Shown here: one piece after another, positions 35,463 through 43,402 of the stretch
How positions within the stretch are numbered: position 1 is the stretch's first letter
How the letters are laid out: each line of letters starts with the position of its first letter
Origin: Limnohabitans sp.
Lineage (GTDB): Bacteria > Pseudomonadota > Gammaproteobacteria > Burkholderiales > Burkholderiaceae_C
Reading direction: 5' to 3'
DNA length: 64,000 nt
Assembly (NCBI GenBank): GCA_009693505.1
Contig: SHXD01000003.1
Span: forward strand, 18,401 to 82,400
The notes under the pieces: model-generated
Database searches by the model: none
Told to the model about the DNA's origin: nothing
The model's input: the letters and a program-made list of their open reading frames with translations, nothing else
Program-made: the position numbers and the translations under genes

Positions 35463-35478
35463 TGGCACCGATATTGCC
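35463..35478 (+). promoter_or_regulatory. Sigma-54 (-24/-12) promoter match
   Basis: TGGCACCGATATTGCC fits the consensus TGGCAC-N5-TTGC without mismatch. Transcription would start near 35489, about 34 bases before the ATG at 35523. Sigma-54 promoters with NtrC activation are the usual nitrogen-limitation switch in proteobacteria, which suits a purine or ureide importer. The activator site was not identified with confidence. Confidence 0.7.
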
Positions 35479-35522
35479 AAGTTCTTTCACAAAATTAATC
35501 TCATTTTTTAATCGGAGCCCCT

Positions 35523-36557
35523 ATGAAAAAACGTTTCCTACTGAAGACCACGGCCGCATTGTTAGTGACTTGCGCTTTTGGCTTGGCACAAGCTCAAAAT
35601 ACACCCATTAAATTTCAACTCGACTGGCGCTTTGAAGGCCCCTCGGCACTGTTCCTCACACCTGTTGCAAAAGGCTATTTCAAAGACGCCAAGCTCGACG
35701 TCACCGTTGACGCAGGCAACGGTTCTGGCGCCGCAGTAACCCGCGTTGCGTCTGGCAGTTACGACATTGGTTTTGCAGACTTGGCAGCCCTGATGGAATT
35801 CCACGCCAACAACCCCGAAGTACCCAACAAACCTGTGGCCATCATGATGGTCTACAACAACACGCCTGCATCGGTCATGGCACTCAAAAAATCTGGCATC
35901 AAAACGCCAGCCGATTTGGCAGGCAAGAAATTGGGCGCACCCGTTTTTGACGCAGGTCGCCGTGCTTTCCCCATCTTCCAAAAAGCCAACAACATTGGCA
36001 ATGTGGCTTGGACGGCCATGGACCCACCACTGCGTGAAACCATGCTGGTTCGCGGCGACGTAGATGCCATCACAGGCTTCACCTTCACCTCTTTGCTGAA
36101 CATCGAAGCCCGCGGCGTCAAAGCCGATGAAGTGGTCGTGATGCAGTACCCAGACTTTGGCGTGAAGCTCTATGGCAACGCCATCATTGCATCGCCCAAA
36201 ATCATCAAAGAAAATCCGGCTGCAGTCAAAGCTTTCTTGGCCGCCTTCACCAAAGGCGCCAAGGATGTCATTAACAACCCAGCTGCTGTCATTGCCGATG
36301 TCAAAGCGCGCGACGGTATCATCAACGTAGAACTCGAAACACGCCGCTTGCAGTTGGCCATCGACACCGTCATCAACAGCGCTTCAGCACGCGAGGAAGG
36401 TTTTGGTCAAATCAAAGGCCCTCGCCTGTCCCTCATGGCCTCACAAGTGTCTGATGCGTTCAACACCAAAACACGTGTGAAGGCCGACGACATTTGGAAT
36501 GGTTCTTTCTTGCCAAGCGCCAAAGAACTCGACATTCTTCCAAAACTTAAAAAGTAA
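35523..36557 (+). CDS. ABC importer binding protein, NMT1/THI5-like
   Basis: A 344-residue periplasmic binding protein with a signal peptide cut near LAQAQ (residue 24). The mature start IKFQLDWRFEGPSALFLTPVAKGYFKD has the NMT1/THI5 and SsuA/TauA family pattern, followed by GSGAAVTRVASGSYDIGFAD. It heads an operon with ATPase and permease genes (36581-38178). The family takes up pyrimidines, thiamine precursors, sulfonates and, in purine clusters, probably xanthine, urate or ureides. The clustering favours a purine-derived ligand. Confidence 0.9.
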   Translation: MKKRFLLKTTAALLVTCAFGLAQAQNTPIKFQLDWRFEGPSALFLTPVAKGYFKDAKLDVTVDAGNGSGAAVTRVASGSYDIGFADLAALMEFHANNPEVPNKPVAIMMVYNNTPASVMALKKSGIKTPADLAGKKLGAPVFDAGRRAFPIFQKANNIGNVAWTAMDPPLRETMLVRGDVDAITGFTFTSLLNIEARGVKADEVVVMQYPDFGVKLYGNAIIASPKIIKENPAAVKAFLAAFTKGAKDVINNPAAVIADVKARDGIINVELETRRLQLAIDTVINSASAREEGFGQIKGPRLSLMASQVSDAFNTKTRVKADDIWNGSFLPSAKELDILPKLKK

Positions 36558-36580
36558 TTGATTCAACGAGGCGGCCTGTT

Positions 36581-37399
36581 TTGAACATTGCAAATTTCGT
36601 TGATTTTCAAAATGTTTGGTTGGCTTACAACGACGAGTTGTTGGCGCAAAACCACTATGCAGTTGAAGACATCAACTTGCAAGTCAAGCAGGGCGAGTTC
36701 ATTGCCATTGTGGGCCCATCGGGCTGCGGTAAGTCCACCTTCATGAAACTGACCACGGGGCTCAAACGTCCCAGCAAAGGGCAAATTTTTGTCGATGGTC
36801 AACCCGTCACAGGTCCCTTGAAAATCAGTGGCATGGCGTTCCAAGCGCCGTCCCTTCTGCCATGGCGTACCACGCTTGACAACGTTTTACTGCCGCTTGA
36901 AATTGTCGAACCCTTTCGCACCCAATTCAAGAAACGCAAAGCAGAATTTGCCGAGCGCGCCAGCAAGCTGTTAAGAACAGTAGGTTTAGGTGGCTACGAA
37001 GACAAATATCCTTGGCAACTGTCTGGCGGCATGCAACAGCGCGCCAGCATTTGCCGCGCACTCATTCACGAACCCAAAATGCTGTTGCTAGACGAACCCT
37101 TTGGTGCGCTCGATGCCTTCACGCGCGAAGAGTTGTGGTGCATCTTGCGCGACCTCTGGACTGAGCAAAAGTTCAATGTCATTTTGGTCACCCACGATTT
37201 GCGCGAATCGGTTTTCCTAGCCGACACGGTGTATGTCATGAGCAAAAGCCCAGGCCGGTTTGTGGTGAAAAAAGAAATTGACTTGCCACGTCCTCGCGAT
37301 TTGGAAGTGACATACACTCCCCAATTCACCCACATCGTTCACGAATTGCGTGGCCACATTGGTGCCATTCGACAAACTGTTGCCGTCATTAACCAATAA
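36581..37399 (+). CDS. ABC importer ATPase (SsuB/TauB-like)
   Basis: A 272-residue single-domain ATPase with Walker A GPSGCGKST, Q-loop FQAPSLLPW, signature LSGGMQQR, Walker B LLLDEPFGALD and the switch His in VTHDLRE. It is the energy unit for the NMT1-type importer. The gene appears to start with TTG at 36581, preceded by GAGG; the next in-frame ATG falls after the Walker A motif, so an unusual start is needed. Length and motif spacing are normal for the family. Confidence 0.93.
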   Translation: MNIANFVDFQNVWLAYNDELLAQNHYAVEDINLQVKQGEFIAIVGPSGCGKSTFMKLTTGLKRPSKGQIFVDGQPVTGPLKISGMAFQAPSLLPWRTTLDNVLLPLEIVEPFRTQFKKRKAEFAERASKLLRTVGLGGYEDKYPWQLSGGMQQRASICRALIHEPKMLLLDEPFGALDAFTREELWCILRDLWTEQKFNVILVTHDLRESVFLADTVYVMSKSPGRFVVKKEIDLPRPRDLEVTYTPQFTHIVHELRGHIGAIRQTVAVINQ

Positions 37400-37410
37400 C
37401 AGGCCGTCTT

Positions 37411-38178
37411 GTGAATAAGAAAACTCTAGAAGCAAGCGCACCCTGGATTTTGTTGGTGCTCACCCTTGTCATATGGCAAGCCATCTGCAGCATTTTCAAA
37501 GTTTCAGAATTCATTTTTCCAAGCCCCTACCGAATTGCACAACAAACCGTTGAATTCAGCGGCGTCATTGCGGCCCATGCATGGCGCACTTACTGGGTCA
37601 CCATGGCCGGGTTTGGCATTGCCATTGTGGTGGGCGTTCTGCTTGGTTTTGTCATCGGTAGCTCCAGATTGGCCTATGCAGCGGTCTATCCCCTCATGAC
37701 CGCTTTCAATGCGCTGCCAAAGGCCGCCTTTGTGCCCATCTTGGTGGTGTGGTTTGGCATCGGCATCGGCCCCGCCATTCTCACTGCTTTCCTTATTAGC
37801 TTCTTCCCCATCATGGTCAACATTGCAACAGGTTTGGCCACACTTGAACCCGAGCTTGAAGACGTATTGCGCGTTCTTGGTGCAAAGCGTTGGGATGTCT
37901 TGGTCAAAGTGGGTCTGCCACGCTCTATGCCCTATTTCTTTGGCTCCCTCAAAGTGGCCATTACCTTGGCCTTTGTGGGCACCACCGTGTCCGAGATGAC
38001 GGCGGCCAATGAGGGCATTGGCTATTTGCTCATCTCAGCGGGTTCTGCCATGCAAATGGGCTTGGCTTTCTCTGGCTTGGTGGTGGTGGGCGCCATGGCC
38101 ATGGTGATGTACGAGCTTTTTAGCTACATCGAGAAGCACACCACAGCTTGGGCGCACCGCAGTACCAACAACGAATAA
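37411..38178 (+). CDS. ABC importer permease (SsuC/TauC-like)
   Basis: A 255-residue permease with about six spans and the EAA-type ATPase-contact loop EDVLRVLGAKRWDVLVKVGLP near residues 150-170. FPSPYRIAQQTVEF and FNALPKAAFVPILVVWFGIG are typical of the SsuC/TauC/NMT1 permease group. It starts with GTG at 37411, 11 bases after the ATPase stop, and completes the three-gene importer. Confidence 0.93.
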   Translation: MNKKTLEASAPWILLVLTLVIWQAICSIFKVSEFIFPSPYRIAQQTVEFSGVIAAHAWRTYWVTMAGFGIAIVVGVLLGFVIGSSRLAYAAVYPLMTAFNALPKAAFVPILVVWFGIGIGPAILTAFLISFFPIMVNIATGLATLEPELEDVLRVLGAKRWDVLVKVGLPRSMPYFFGSLKVAITLAFVGTTVSEMTAANEGIGYLLISAGSAMQMGLAFSGLVVVGAMAMVMYELFSYIEKHTTAWAHRSTNNE

Positions 38179-38291
38179 GCGTCTTATTTTTGACTTGCTA
38201 AAATATTATTATTCAAGACTTATTGATGCTTCATTGACCAAATCGCTTGGAAATTTCATTAAAGGCTTGACGTTTCGAGCCGATTCAATAG

Positions 38292-38303
38292 CATGTATAC
38301 ATG
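38292..38303. promoter_or_regulatory. GntR-type operator-like palindrome before the channel operon
   Basis: CATGTATACATG is a perfect 12-base palindrome with the same TGTATACA core (38294-38301) as the sites before puuD, gntR and the NMT1 importer. It sits just before the short leader ORF at 38306 and 57 bases before the ATG at 38360. Its TATACA could also be part of a -10 element. Confidence 0.5.
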
Positions 38304-38305
38304 TA

Positions 38306-38359
38306 ATGAAATGCCAAATCGGTATTTCACATTTTTGCCATCTTCATGGAACCCTTAAC
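38306..38359 (+). other. Candidate leader peptide or N-terminal extension (QIGISHFCHL)
   Basis: An ATG at 38306 opens 18 codons that run in frame into the downstream gene. They encode MKCQIGISHFCHL and then HGTLN. The core at 38315-38344 has a near-copy at 58803-58832 (QIGVSHFCHL) before an unrelated gene. Differences fall mostly at synonymous positions (GGT/GGC, TCA/AGC, CAT/CAC), plus Ile/Val, so selection on the peptide is likely. No good ribosome site precedes this ATG. Function unknown. Confidence 0.45.
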
Positions 38360-38929
38360 ATGACAGAAAATGTTCACACACACGGTGCTGCTCAAGCAGC
38401 ACCGGTCAATTCGGGCATGCCCAATCGATACGATATTTTATTTCTCATCCTTTTAGCTTGCGTCATGGCCACGGTGTCATGGGTTGGCGTTCTGGCTTAC
38501 AAAGAGGGGTACAAAAACGAAGTCACCAAGCAAAACGGCGAAGCCTGGATGAAGTGGATGAAAGCCAACAGCGAAGCCCGTACCCAGGCAGGCTTCAGCG
38601 TTGAAAATTGCGCTGCGAGCGAAACGGAGCGCAAACGTTGGGGCGACTGCTTCAAGGAACTGACAGAAAAAGTGGCACCCCTGAACAATCTGACCAACCC
38701 ATTTTTAAATGTGCCGGTTCATTTTGTTGCCAAATGCGACCCCAAGGACAGAAGCACTATTGGTGCCATCTTTCTTGAAAAACTGGTGGCAAACCCGCCT
38801 GGCTCGGCTATTCCGGTCACAGCCTCTCAGTTGGTAGACACCGATCCCATCGACACCAAATTAAGCATAAGGCTGACGGTTTGCGACAAGGGTGGCTACG
38901 CCAACAAAGTTGATGAATTTGATTTCTAA
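38360..38929 (+). CDS. Unknown single-span membrane protein with Cys-rich periplasmic domain
   Basis: A 189-residue protein I do not recognise. A short polar N-terminus is followed by one membrane span at about residues 25-46 (ILFLILLACVMATVSWVGVLAY). The remaining 140 residues would be periplasmic and contain four Cys (ENCAAS, WGDCFK, AKCDPK, TVCDKG), enough for two disulfides. The ATG at 38360 is used because GGAA lies upstream; a start at 38306 would add 18 residues. It ends 11 bases before the channel gene in the same orientation, so it may be an auxiliary subunit of that channel. Confidence 0.75.
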   Translation: MTENVHTHGAAQAAPVNSGMPNRYDILFLILLACVMATVSWVGVLAYKEGYKNEVTKQNGEAWMKWMKANSEARTQAGFSVENCAASETERKRWGDCFKELTEKVAPLNNLTNPFLNVPVHFVAKCDPKDRSTIGAIFLEKLVANPPGSAIPVTASQLVDTDPIDTKLSIRLTVCDKGGYANKVDEFDF

Positions 38930-38940
38930 GGACCACGATC

Positions 38941-40569
38941 ATGCAAATCAATGACTTAGAAGCCCAACTCATCACCGACCATGAAGCCCACATTTCTAGC
39001 GATTTACCGTTTCGCGAATGGCTTTATTGCTGGCTGTTAAACCCTCACATAGAGGGCAATTATCAAAAAACCATCGACCGTTGGATTGGCATCTTGATTG
39101 TGGCCAATTTGTTCGCACTGATATTCGAGCAAGTTCCGGCCATTAATGAACTTTACTCAACTTGGTTTCATTACTTTGACGTGGCCTCTGTGGTCATTTT
39201 CAGCATTGAGTACTTGGTTCGTTTCTACCTAGCGCCCGAGGACGAGGAGTTTAAAAAGCACCGATTCTCGCGGGCCAAATATGCCACCAGTCCCTTTGCC
39301 ATCATTGATTTGATAGCCATCCTGCCTTTCTTTTTGCAAGCCTTTATTTCTATTGACTTGCGCTACCTTAGGTTCTTGCGGCTGCTGCGAATCTTGAAAC
39401 TCTTCCGAGTTTTAATTCCAGCTTACAAAGCGTTCATCATTGCCAACAAAGGCCGCACCTTCCGCCAGCGCGTGCATGCTCTGGTGTTTCCCAGTGCCTA
39501 TGGTGGCGACTTGCACCACCTTTACGACTCTTTCATTGTGGTTTGGGTGGTCATCTCTGTGTTGGCCGTGATCTTGGAATCTGTGCACGGCATTCACTAC
39601 TTGCTGAACATGGAGTTCCTCATTTTGGATGCCATTGCGGTTTCCATCTTCACCTTTGAGTACTGCCTTCGCATGTACTGTTGCGTTGAAGAGCCCGGCT
39701 ACAAAAAGGCCGTTACGGGAAGGATCAAACTGGCCAAATCCACCTCGTCCATCATCGACTTATTGGCCATTGCACCCTTCTTCTTAGAGGTGTTCTTGAA
39801 CCACCTGGTTGACTTGCGATTCATGCGGGTGTTCCGCTTGCTCCGATTGCTCAAGCTCACGCGCTATACAGGTGCCACACAATCACTGATGAAAGTGATC
39901 GCTCGCGAATGGCCTGTGATGGCCGCCTCGGCTTTTATTATGTTACTGCTTGTGGTCATGACCGCCAGCTTAGGCTATTTGTTTGAGCACGAAGCTCAGC
40001 CTGAAAAGTTTGAGAACATTCCCCAATCCATTTACTGGGCGGTGATCACACTGGCCTCTGTGGGTTATGGCGATATATCACCCGTCACACCGGCTGGCCG
40101 CGCCATGACCATTGTGCTGGCTTTGATCGGCATTGGTATTTTTGCGATCCCAGCGGCGCTTTTGTCCTCTGCTTTCAGTGACCAACTCAAAATGGACCGA
40201 GAGGCCTTGGTGAACAAGCTTTACGAAATGCTGTCAGACGGACACATTGACGAAGATGAGGCTTTGTACATCAAAACAGAAGCAAAGCGCTTGCACTTGA
40301 GTGATGAAGAAATAAAGCTCTTGATTGAAAGAGCTAAGCGAGAGCGCGAACTCATGGACGATGTTTCTATCTTGCCGCTGCATAAAATTGCATCCAATAC
40401 AGACCACACCATCGAGCACTACAAACATTTGCTAGGTCAAGTCAGGCAACTTAGCTTGCTAACAGACCAAGAAAAGTTTCAGTCTGCAGTAGACAACTCC
40501 GAAAGATTGACGGAAACAGACAAGAAGCTTTGGACCTTGATTGCCCTTCAGCAATCATCTTCTAAATAA
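38941..40569 (+). CDS. Voltage-gated K+ channel with two tandem voltage-sensor domains
   Basis: A 542-residue ion channel. Two four-helix voltage sensors are visible: VSD1 (S1 ~48-66, S2 ~79-97, S3 ~117-134, S4 141-158) and VSD2 (S1 ~197-216, S2 ~228-247, S3 ~268-286, S4 293-310). The S4 helices read RYLRFLRLLRILKLFRVL and RFMRVFRLLRLLKLTRYT, with Arg every third residue. S2 Glu (IEYLVRF, FEYCLRM) and S3 Asp (IIDLIAI, IIDLLAI) occur in both. A single pore follows (S5 ~327-348, filter TLASVGYGD at 370-378, S6 ~387-412). The cytoplasmic tail (420-542) has DGHIDEDEA and predicted helices. Ordinary bacterial Kv channels have one sensor per pore. It is followed 11 bases later by ureD. Confidence 0.9.
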   Translation: MQINDLEAQLITDHEAHISSDLPFREWLYCWLLNPHIEGNYQKTIDRWIGILIVANLFALIFEQVPAINELYSTWFHYFDVASVVIFSIEYLVRFYLAPEDEEFKKHRFSRAKYATSPFAIIDLIAILPFFLQAFISIDLRYLRFLRLLRILKLFRVLIPAYKAFIIANKGRTFRQRVHALVFPSAYGGDLHHLYDSFIVVWVVISVLAVILESVHGIHYLLNMEFLILDAIAVSIFTFEYCLRMYCCVEEPGYKKAVTGRIKLAKSTSSIIDLLAIAPFFLEVFLNHLVDLRFMRVFRLLRLLKLTRYTGATQSLMKVIAREWPVMAASAFIMLLLVVMTASLGYLFEHEAQPEKFENIPQSIYWAVITLASVGYGDISPVTPAGRAMTIVLALIGIGIFAIPAALLSSAFSDQLKMDREALVNKLYEMLSDGHIDEDEALYIKTEAKRLHLSDEEIKLLIERAKRERELMDDVSILPLHKIASNTDHTIEHYKHLLGQVRQLSLLTDQEKFQSAVDNSERLTETDKKLWTLIALQQSSSK

Positions 40570-40580
40570 CACCCGTCCTT

Positions 40581-41411
40581 ATGGTATGGCGCGCTGAACT
40601 CAAACTTGATTACACCCATGAGTCTCAGCGCAGCGTGGCCCGGTATTTGCACCAAGGTCCGCTGCGAATTTTGCAAAGCCTTTACCCAGAAGGCGATCAA
40701 ATTTGTCACAACGTGCTGGTGCATCCACCAGGCGGTTTGGTAGGCGGCGACACTTTAGACATTCAGGTGAGTGTGGCCAAAGGTGCGCATGGCTTGGTCA
40801 GCACGCCTGGTGCCACTCGGTTTTACAAATCCGGGGGGTTCCCTGCCCTTCAGCAAGTTGTTGCGCACGTCTCTGCAGGCGCTAGGTTAGAGTGGCTACC
40901 TTTGGAAGCCATTGCCTACAACGACTGCGAAGCCACCAATCGCGCCATCTTCAATCTGGAGCCGGGTGCAGAACTGATCACATGGGATGTGACGGCTTTA
41001 GGGCTTCCCACTTCCAACTTGTCCTTTGAGCAAGGCTACTTTCAACAACATTTAGAAATTTCAGGCGTGTGGTTGGAAAAAGGCAATGTTCGCGGCAACG
41101 ATGCGCGTTGGCTTAACAGTCCCCTAGGATTGGCAGGGCAAAAATGTTTGGCCAGTTTGGTGTTTGCGGCAGGCACTGCCATTGAACTCAAGCGAGCAGA
41201 AAAAGCACTTGAGGCTGCACGCGAAGTGATAGAAGCACATCCCTTAAAACACCAAGCTGGCATCACGTGTGCTCATCCGCAAGTCCTTGTGCTGCGCGTC
41301 ATGTCACCCTTGGTTGAACCCACCATGGACTTGCTCAAGCAAGTATGGGCCACTTGGCGTCACACGCTGTGGGCCTTGCCCAGCATGCCCCCCAGAATTT
41401 GGAGCGTTTAA
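40581..41411 (+). CDS. ureD: Urease accessory protein UreD
   Basis: A 276-residue UreD (UreH) protein. Family features include HQGPLRILQSLYPEG, HPPGGLVGGD, STPGATRFYKSGG, YNDCEATN and LPTSNLSFEQGY. UreD binds apo-urease and, with UreF and UreG, forms the complex that inserts the two nickel ions. It lies apart from ureABC, with the inverted urea-transporter remnant between them, and its last four bases overlap that remnant's end. It begins 11 bases after the channel gene, so both may share a transcript. Confidence 0.93.
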   Translation: MVWRAELKLDYTHESQRSVARYLHQGPLRILQSLYPEGDQICHNVLVHPPGGLVGGDTLDIQVSVAKGAHGLVSTPGATRFYKSGGFPALQQVVAHVSAGARLEWLPLEAIAYNDCEATNRAIFNLEPGAELITWDVTALGLPTSNLSFEQGYFQQHLEISGVWLEKGNVRGNDARWLNSPLGLAGQKCLASLVFAAGTAIELKRAEKALEAAREVIEAHPLKHQAGITCAHPQVLVLRVMSPLVEPTMDLLKQVWATWRHTLWALPSMPPRIWSV

Positions 41412-42439
41412 ATCGCCACCAACTGGCGAATGCCTTTGGCTTGCATCTCATGGCCGGGGCCCTTGGCAATCACCTCGCCGCGTTCCATCACCATGTAGGC
41501 GTCAGCCAACTCTTGTGCAAAGTCATAGTACTGCTCGCACAACAACACAGCCATGCGTTGGCCTTGCAAACCCACATCCGCCAATTTGCGAATCACTCGG
41601 CCAATGTCTTTGATGATGCTTGGCTAAATGCCCTCAGTGGGCTCGTCCAAAATAAGCAGCTTGGGCTTGGCCGCTAATGCACGCGCAATGGCCAACTCTT
41701 TGTAGAAAGGCACATTGGAGTCACCGTTGATGGTGGACACCACAGCAGTTTTACCGCCAGCTGAAAATTTCTTCACATCTGCCACAATCGTTTGGTAGTC
41801 TGAATGGCCAAAGGGTGTGTATTTTTCGTCGATGTCAGAATCTTTCACGCCTTTGCTCTTCAAGTAAGCGCGCAAAATTTTATTGGTAGTACGTGGGTAC
41901 ACATAGTCGGTACCTAACAACACCCAACGCTTGGCAGAGCCACCGTCTTTGCTCATCAAATAGTCAACCGCAGGAATAGCTTGTTGGTTTGGTGCTGCAC
42001 CTGTATAGAAAACGTTTTTAGACAGCTCTTCACCTTCGTACTGCACGGGGTAGAACAGCAAGCCGTTCATTTCTTCAACCCCTGGCAACACAGACTTGCG
42101 TGACACAGAAGTCCAGCAACCGAAAATCACGGACACTTTGTCTTGACCCAAGAGTTGCTTGGTTTTTTCAGCAAACAAAGGCCAGTTAGAAGCAGGATCG
42201 ACCACCACGGGTTCGAGCTTCTTGCCCAACACACCGCCTTTGGCGTTGATTTCATCGATGGCCATCAACACGGTGTCTTTCAACACGGTTTCAGAAATAG
42301 CCATGGTGCCAGACAAGCTGTGCAAAATGCCCACTTTGATGGTGTTAGAAGTTTGAGCTTGTACAGAGAAAGACAAACCACCTGCTACGAGGGCAGATGC
42401 AAGGGCCAAGGCTTTGAGATTGCCACGACGATTCAACAT
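41408..42439 (-). pseudogene. urtA: Urea ABC transporter remnant: urtA 5' part fused to urtE 3' part
   Basis: The first 248 codons (42439 down to about 41696) are UrtA, the urea-binding protein: signal peptide ending LSFSVQAQT, then [19 protein letters not shown] and [16 protein letters not shown], as far as SNVPFYKE. The frame then passes directly into the C-terminal part of the ATPase UrtE ([19 protein letters not shown]). UrtE reads on through a TAG at 41624-41626 (GI-stop-PSIIKDIG, where a Gln codon is expected) to VLLCEQYYDF and the normal C-terminus at 41408. The rest of urtA, all of urtB, urtC and urtD and the first half of urtE are missing. This is a single deletion fusion plus a nonsense mutation; no working transporter can be made from it. 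Confidence 0.9.
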
Positions 42440-42507
42440 AAGAGCACTCCAATCAAATTAAGGAAGATTGGTAAACAAGCTAAGAACTGCAACGCTGTCT
42501 ACCCTTT

Positions 42508-42522
42508 GTAAAGGTTGTGCCA
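42508..42522 (-). promoter_or_regulatory. Weak sigma-54 promoter match for the former urtA operon
   Basis: On the minus strand the sequence reads TGGCACAACCTTTAC. The -24 element TGGCAC is perfect, while the -12 element has TTAC in place of TTGC. It lies about 70 bases before the urtA ATG. The mismatch at the key -12 G may be decay, since the gene downstream is broken. Confidence 0.4.
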
Positions 42523-42709
42523 ACACGCAGGTTTCTGATCGTGATGAGAGTGGAAATTTCCTGTTCCGATTCAATGAAGAATGAATTTCCACACGCTATC
42601 GGCAGGCCAAATCTCAAAAAATGAACCAAATTTGTGCATTTCATATTTGTTAGTACCAAAATAGTTGCGGCCTTTTGCGGTGCAGCTCAAAGATTCTCAA
42701 AAAGCGCAA

Positions 42710-42725
42710 GGGCATGCATGTTGCT
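42710..42725 (+). promoter_or_regulatory. Sigma-54 promoter match before ureA
   Basis: GGGCATGCATGTTGCT has the GG and GC pairs at exact -24/-12 spacing and matches TGGCACG-N4-TTGC at all but two bases. The transcript would start near 42736, 28 bases before the ureA ATG. This supports nitrogen-dependent urease expression. Confidence 0.55.
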
Positions 42726-42763
42726 TGAGGTAAGCTTGAATCTGAACTTCAAACGAGTGCACC

Positions 42764-43066
42764 ATGGAACTCACCCCACGCGAAAAAGACAAACTCCTTA
42801 TCTTCACAGCAGGGCTCTTGGCCGAGCGCCGAAAAGCCCGTGGCCTTAAATTGAATTACCCAGAGGCCGTGGCCTACATCAGTGCAGCCGTGATGGAAGG
42901 TGCGCGCGATGGCAAAACCGTGGCGCAACTCATGAGCGAAGGCCGCAGCCTTTTGACGCGCACCGATGTCATGGATGGCATTGCAGAAATGATTCCCGAC
43001 ATTCAAGTGGAAGCCACTTTCCCAGACGGCACCAAGCTGGTCACAGTGCATCAACCCATTGTTTAA
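42764..43066 (+). CDS. ureA: Urease gamma subunit UreA
   Basis: A 100-residue urease gamma subunit, the normal length for the three-subunit bacterial enzyme. It begins [21 protein letters not shown] and contains [12 protein letters not shown] and [13 protein letters not shown], all highly conserved. With UreB and UreC it forms the (alpha-beta-gamma)3 enzyme that hydrolyses urea to ammonia and carbamate in the cytoplasm. It heads ureABC-EFG. Confidence 0.97.
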   Translation: MELTPREKDKLLIFTAGLLAERRKARGLKLNYPEAVAYISAAVMEGARDGKTVAQLMSEGRSLLTRTDVMDGIAEMIPDIQVEATFPDGTKLVTVHQPIV

Positions 43067-43076
43067 GGACACGGTC

Positions 43077-43400
43077 ATGATTCCAGGCGAACTCATTACA
43101 GACGAAGGCGTGCACACGCTCAACCCAGGGCGCAGAACCACCACGCTGGTCGTACAAAACGGCGGCGACCGGCCTATTCAAGTGGGCTCGCACTATCACT
43201 TTGCAGAAACCAATGGCGCACTGCTTTTCGACCGTGCTGCCGCCCAAGGCATGCGCTTGAACATTGCAGCGGGCACAGCGGTCCGGTTCGAGCCCGGCCA
43301 ACAACGCACCGTTGAATTGGTCGACTACAGCGGCAAGCGCGAGGTCTATGGCTTCAGAGCCTTGGTCAATGGCGCACTGCCCGCCGTGAAAGGAAATTGA
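43077..43400 (+). CDS. ureB: Urease beta subunit UreB
   Basis: A 107-residue urease beta subunit. MIPGELI at the start, [14 protein letters not shown], the [15 protein letters not shown] segment and [12 protein letters not shown] are family hallmarks. The ATG at 43077 follows AAGGA and gives the expected N-terminus; a longer frame overlapping ureA does not. The gap to ureA is 10 bases, and ureC starts 2 bases after the stop. Confidence 0.97.
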   Translation: MIPGELITDEGVHTLNPGRRTTTLVVQNGGDRPIQVGSHYHFAETNGALLFDRAAAQGMRLNIAAGTAVRFEPGQQRTVELVDYSGKREVYGFRALVNGALPAVKGN

Positions 43401-43402
43401 TC

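Larger units (their letters stand above)
42440..42763. promoter_or_regulatory. Divergent region between the urt remnant and ureA
   Basis: This 324-base stretch has no gene. It holds the upstream region of the urt remnant (minus) and of ureA (plus). Apart from the two sigma-54-like sites listed separately (42508-42522 minus, 42710-42725 plus), it is AT-rich with GGTGCA-type half-sites (for example at 42680-42684) that may relate to NtrC binding. I see no RNA element. Confidence 0.5.

Noticed and set aside
35431..35470. Possible xanthine-sensing NMT1-type riboswitch before the NMT1-family importer (GGTGC at 35437 could pair with GCACC at 35465).
   Set aside because: The right arm is part of the consensus sigma-54 promoter at 35463-35478, whose transcript would start downstream. 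I cannot match the conserved loops from memory. A covariance-model search of 35362-35522 would settle it.
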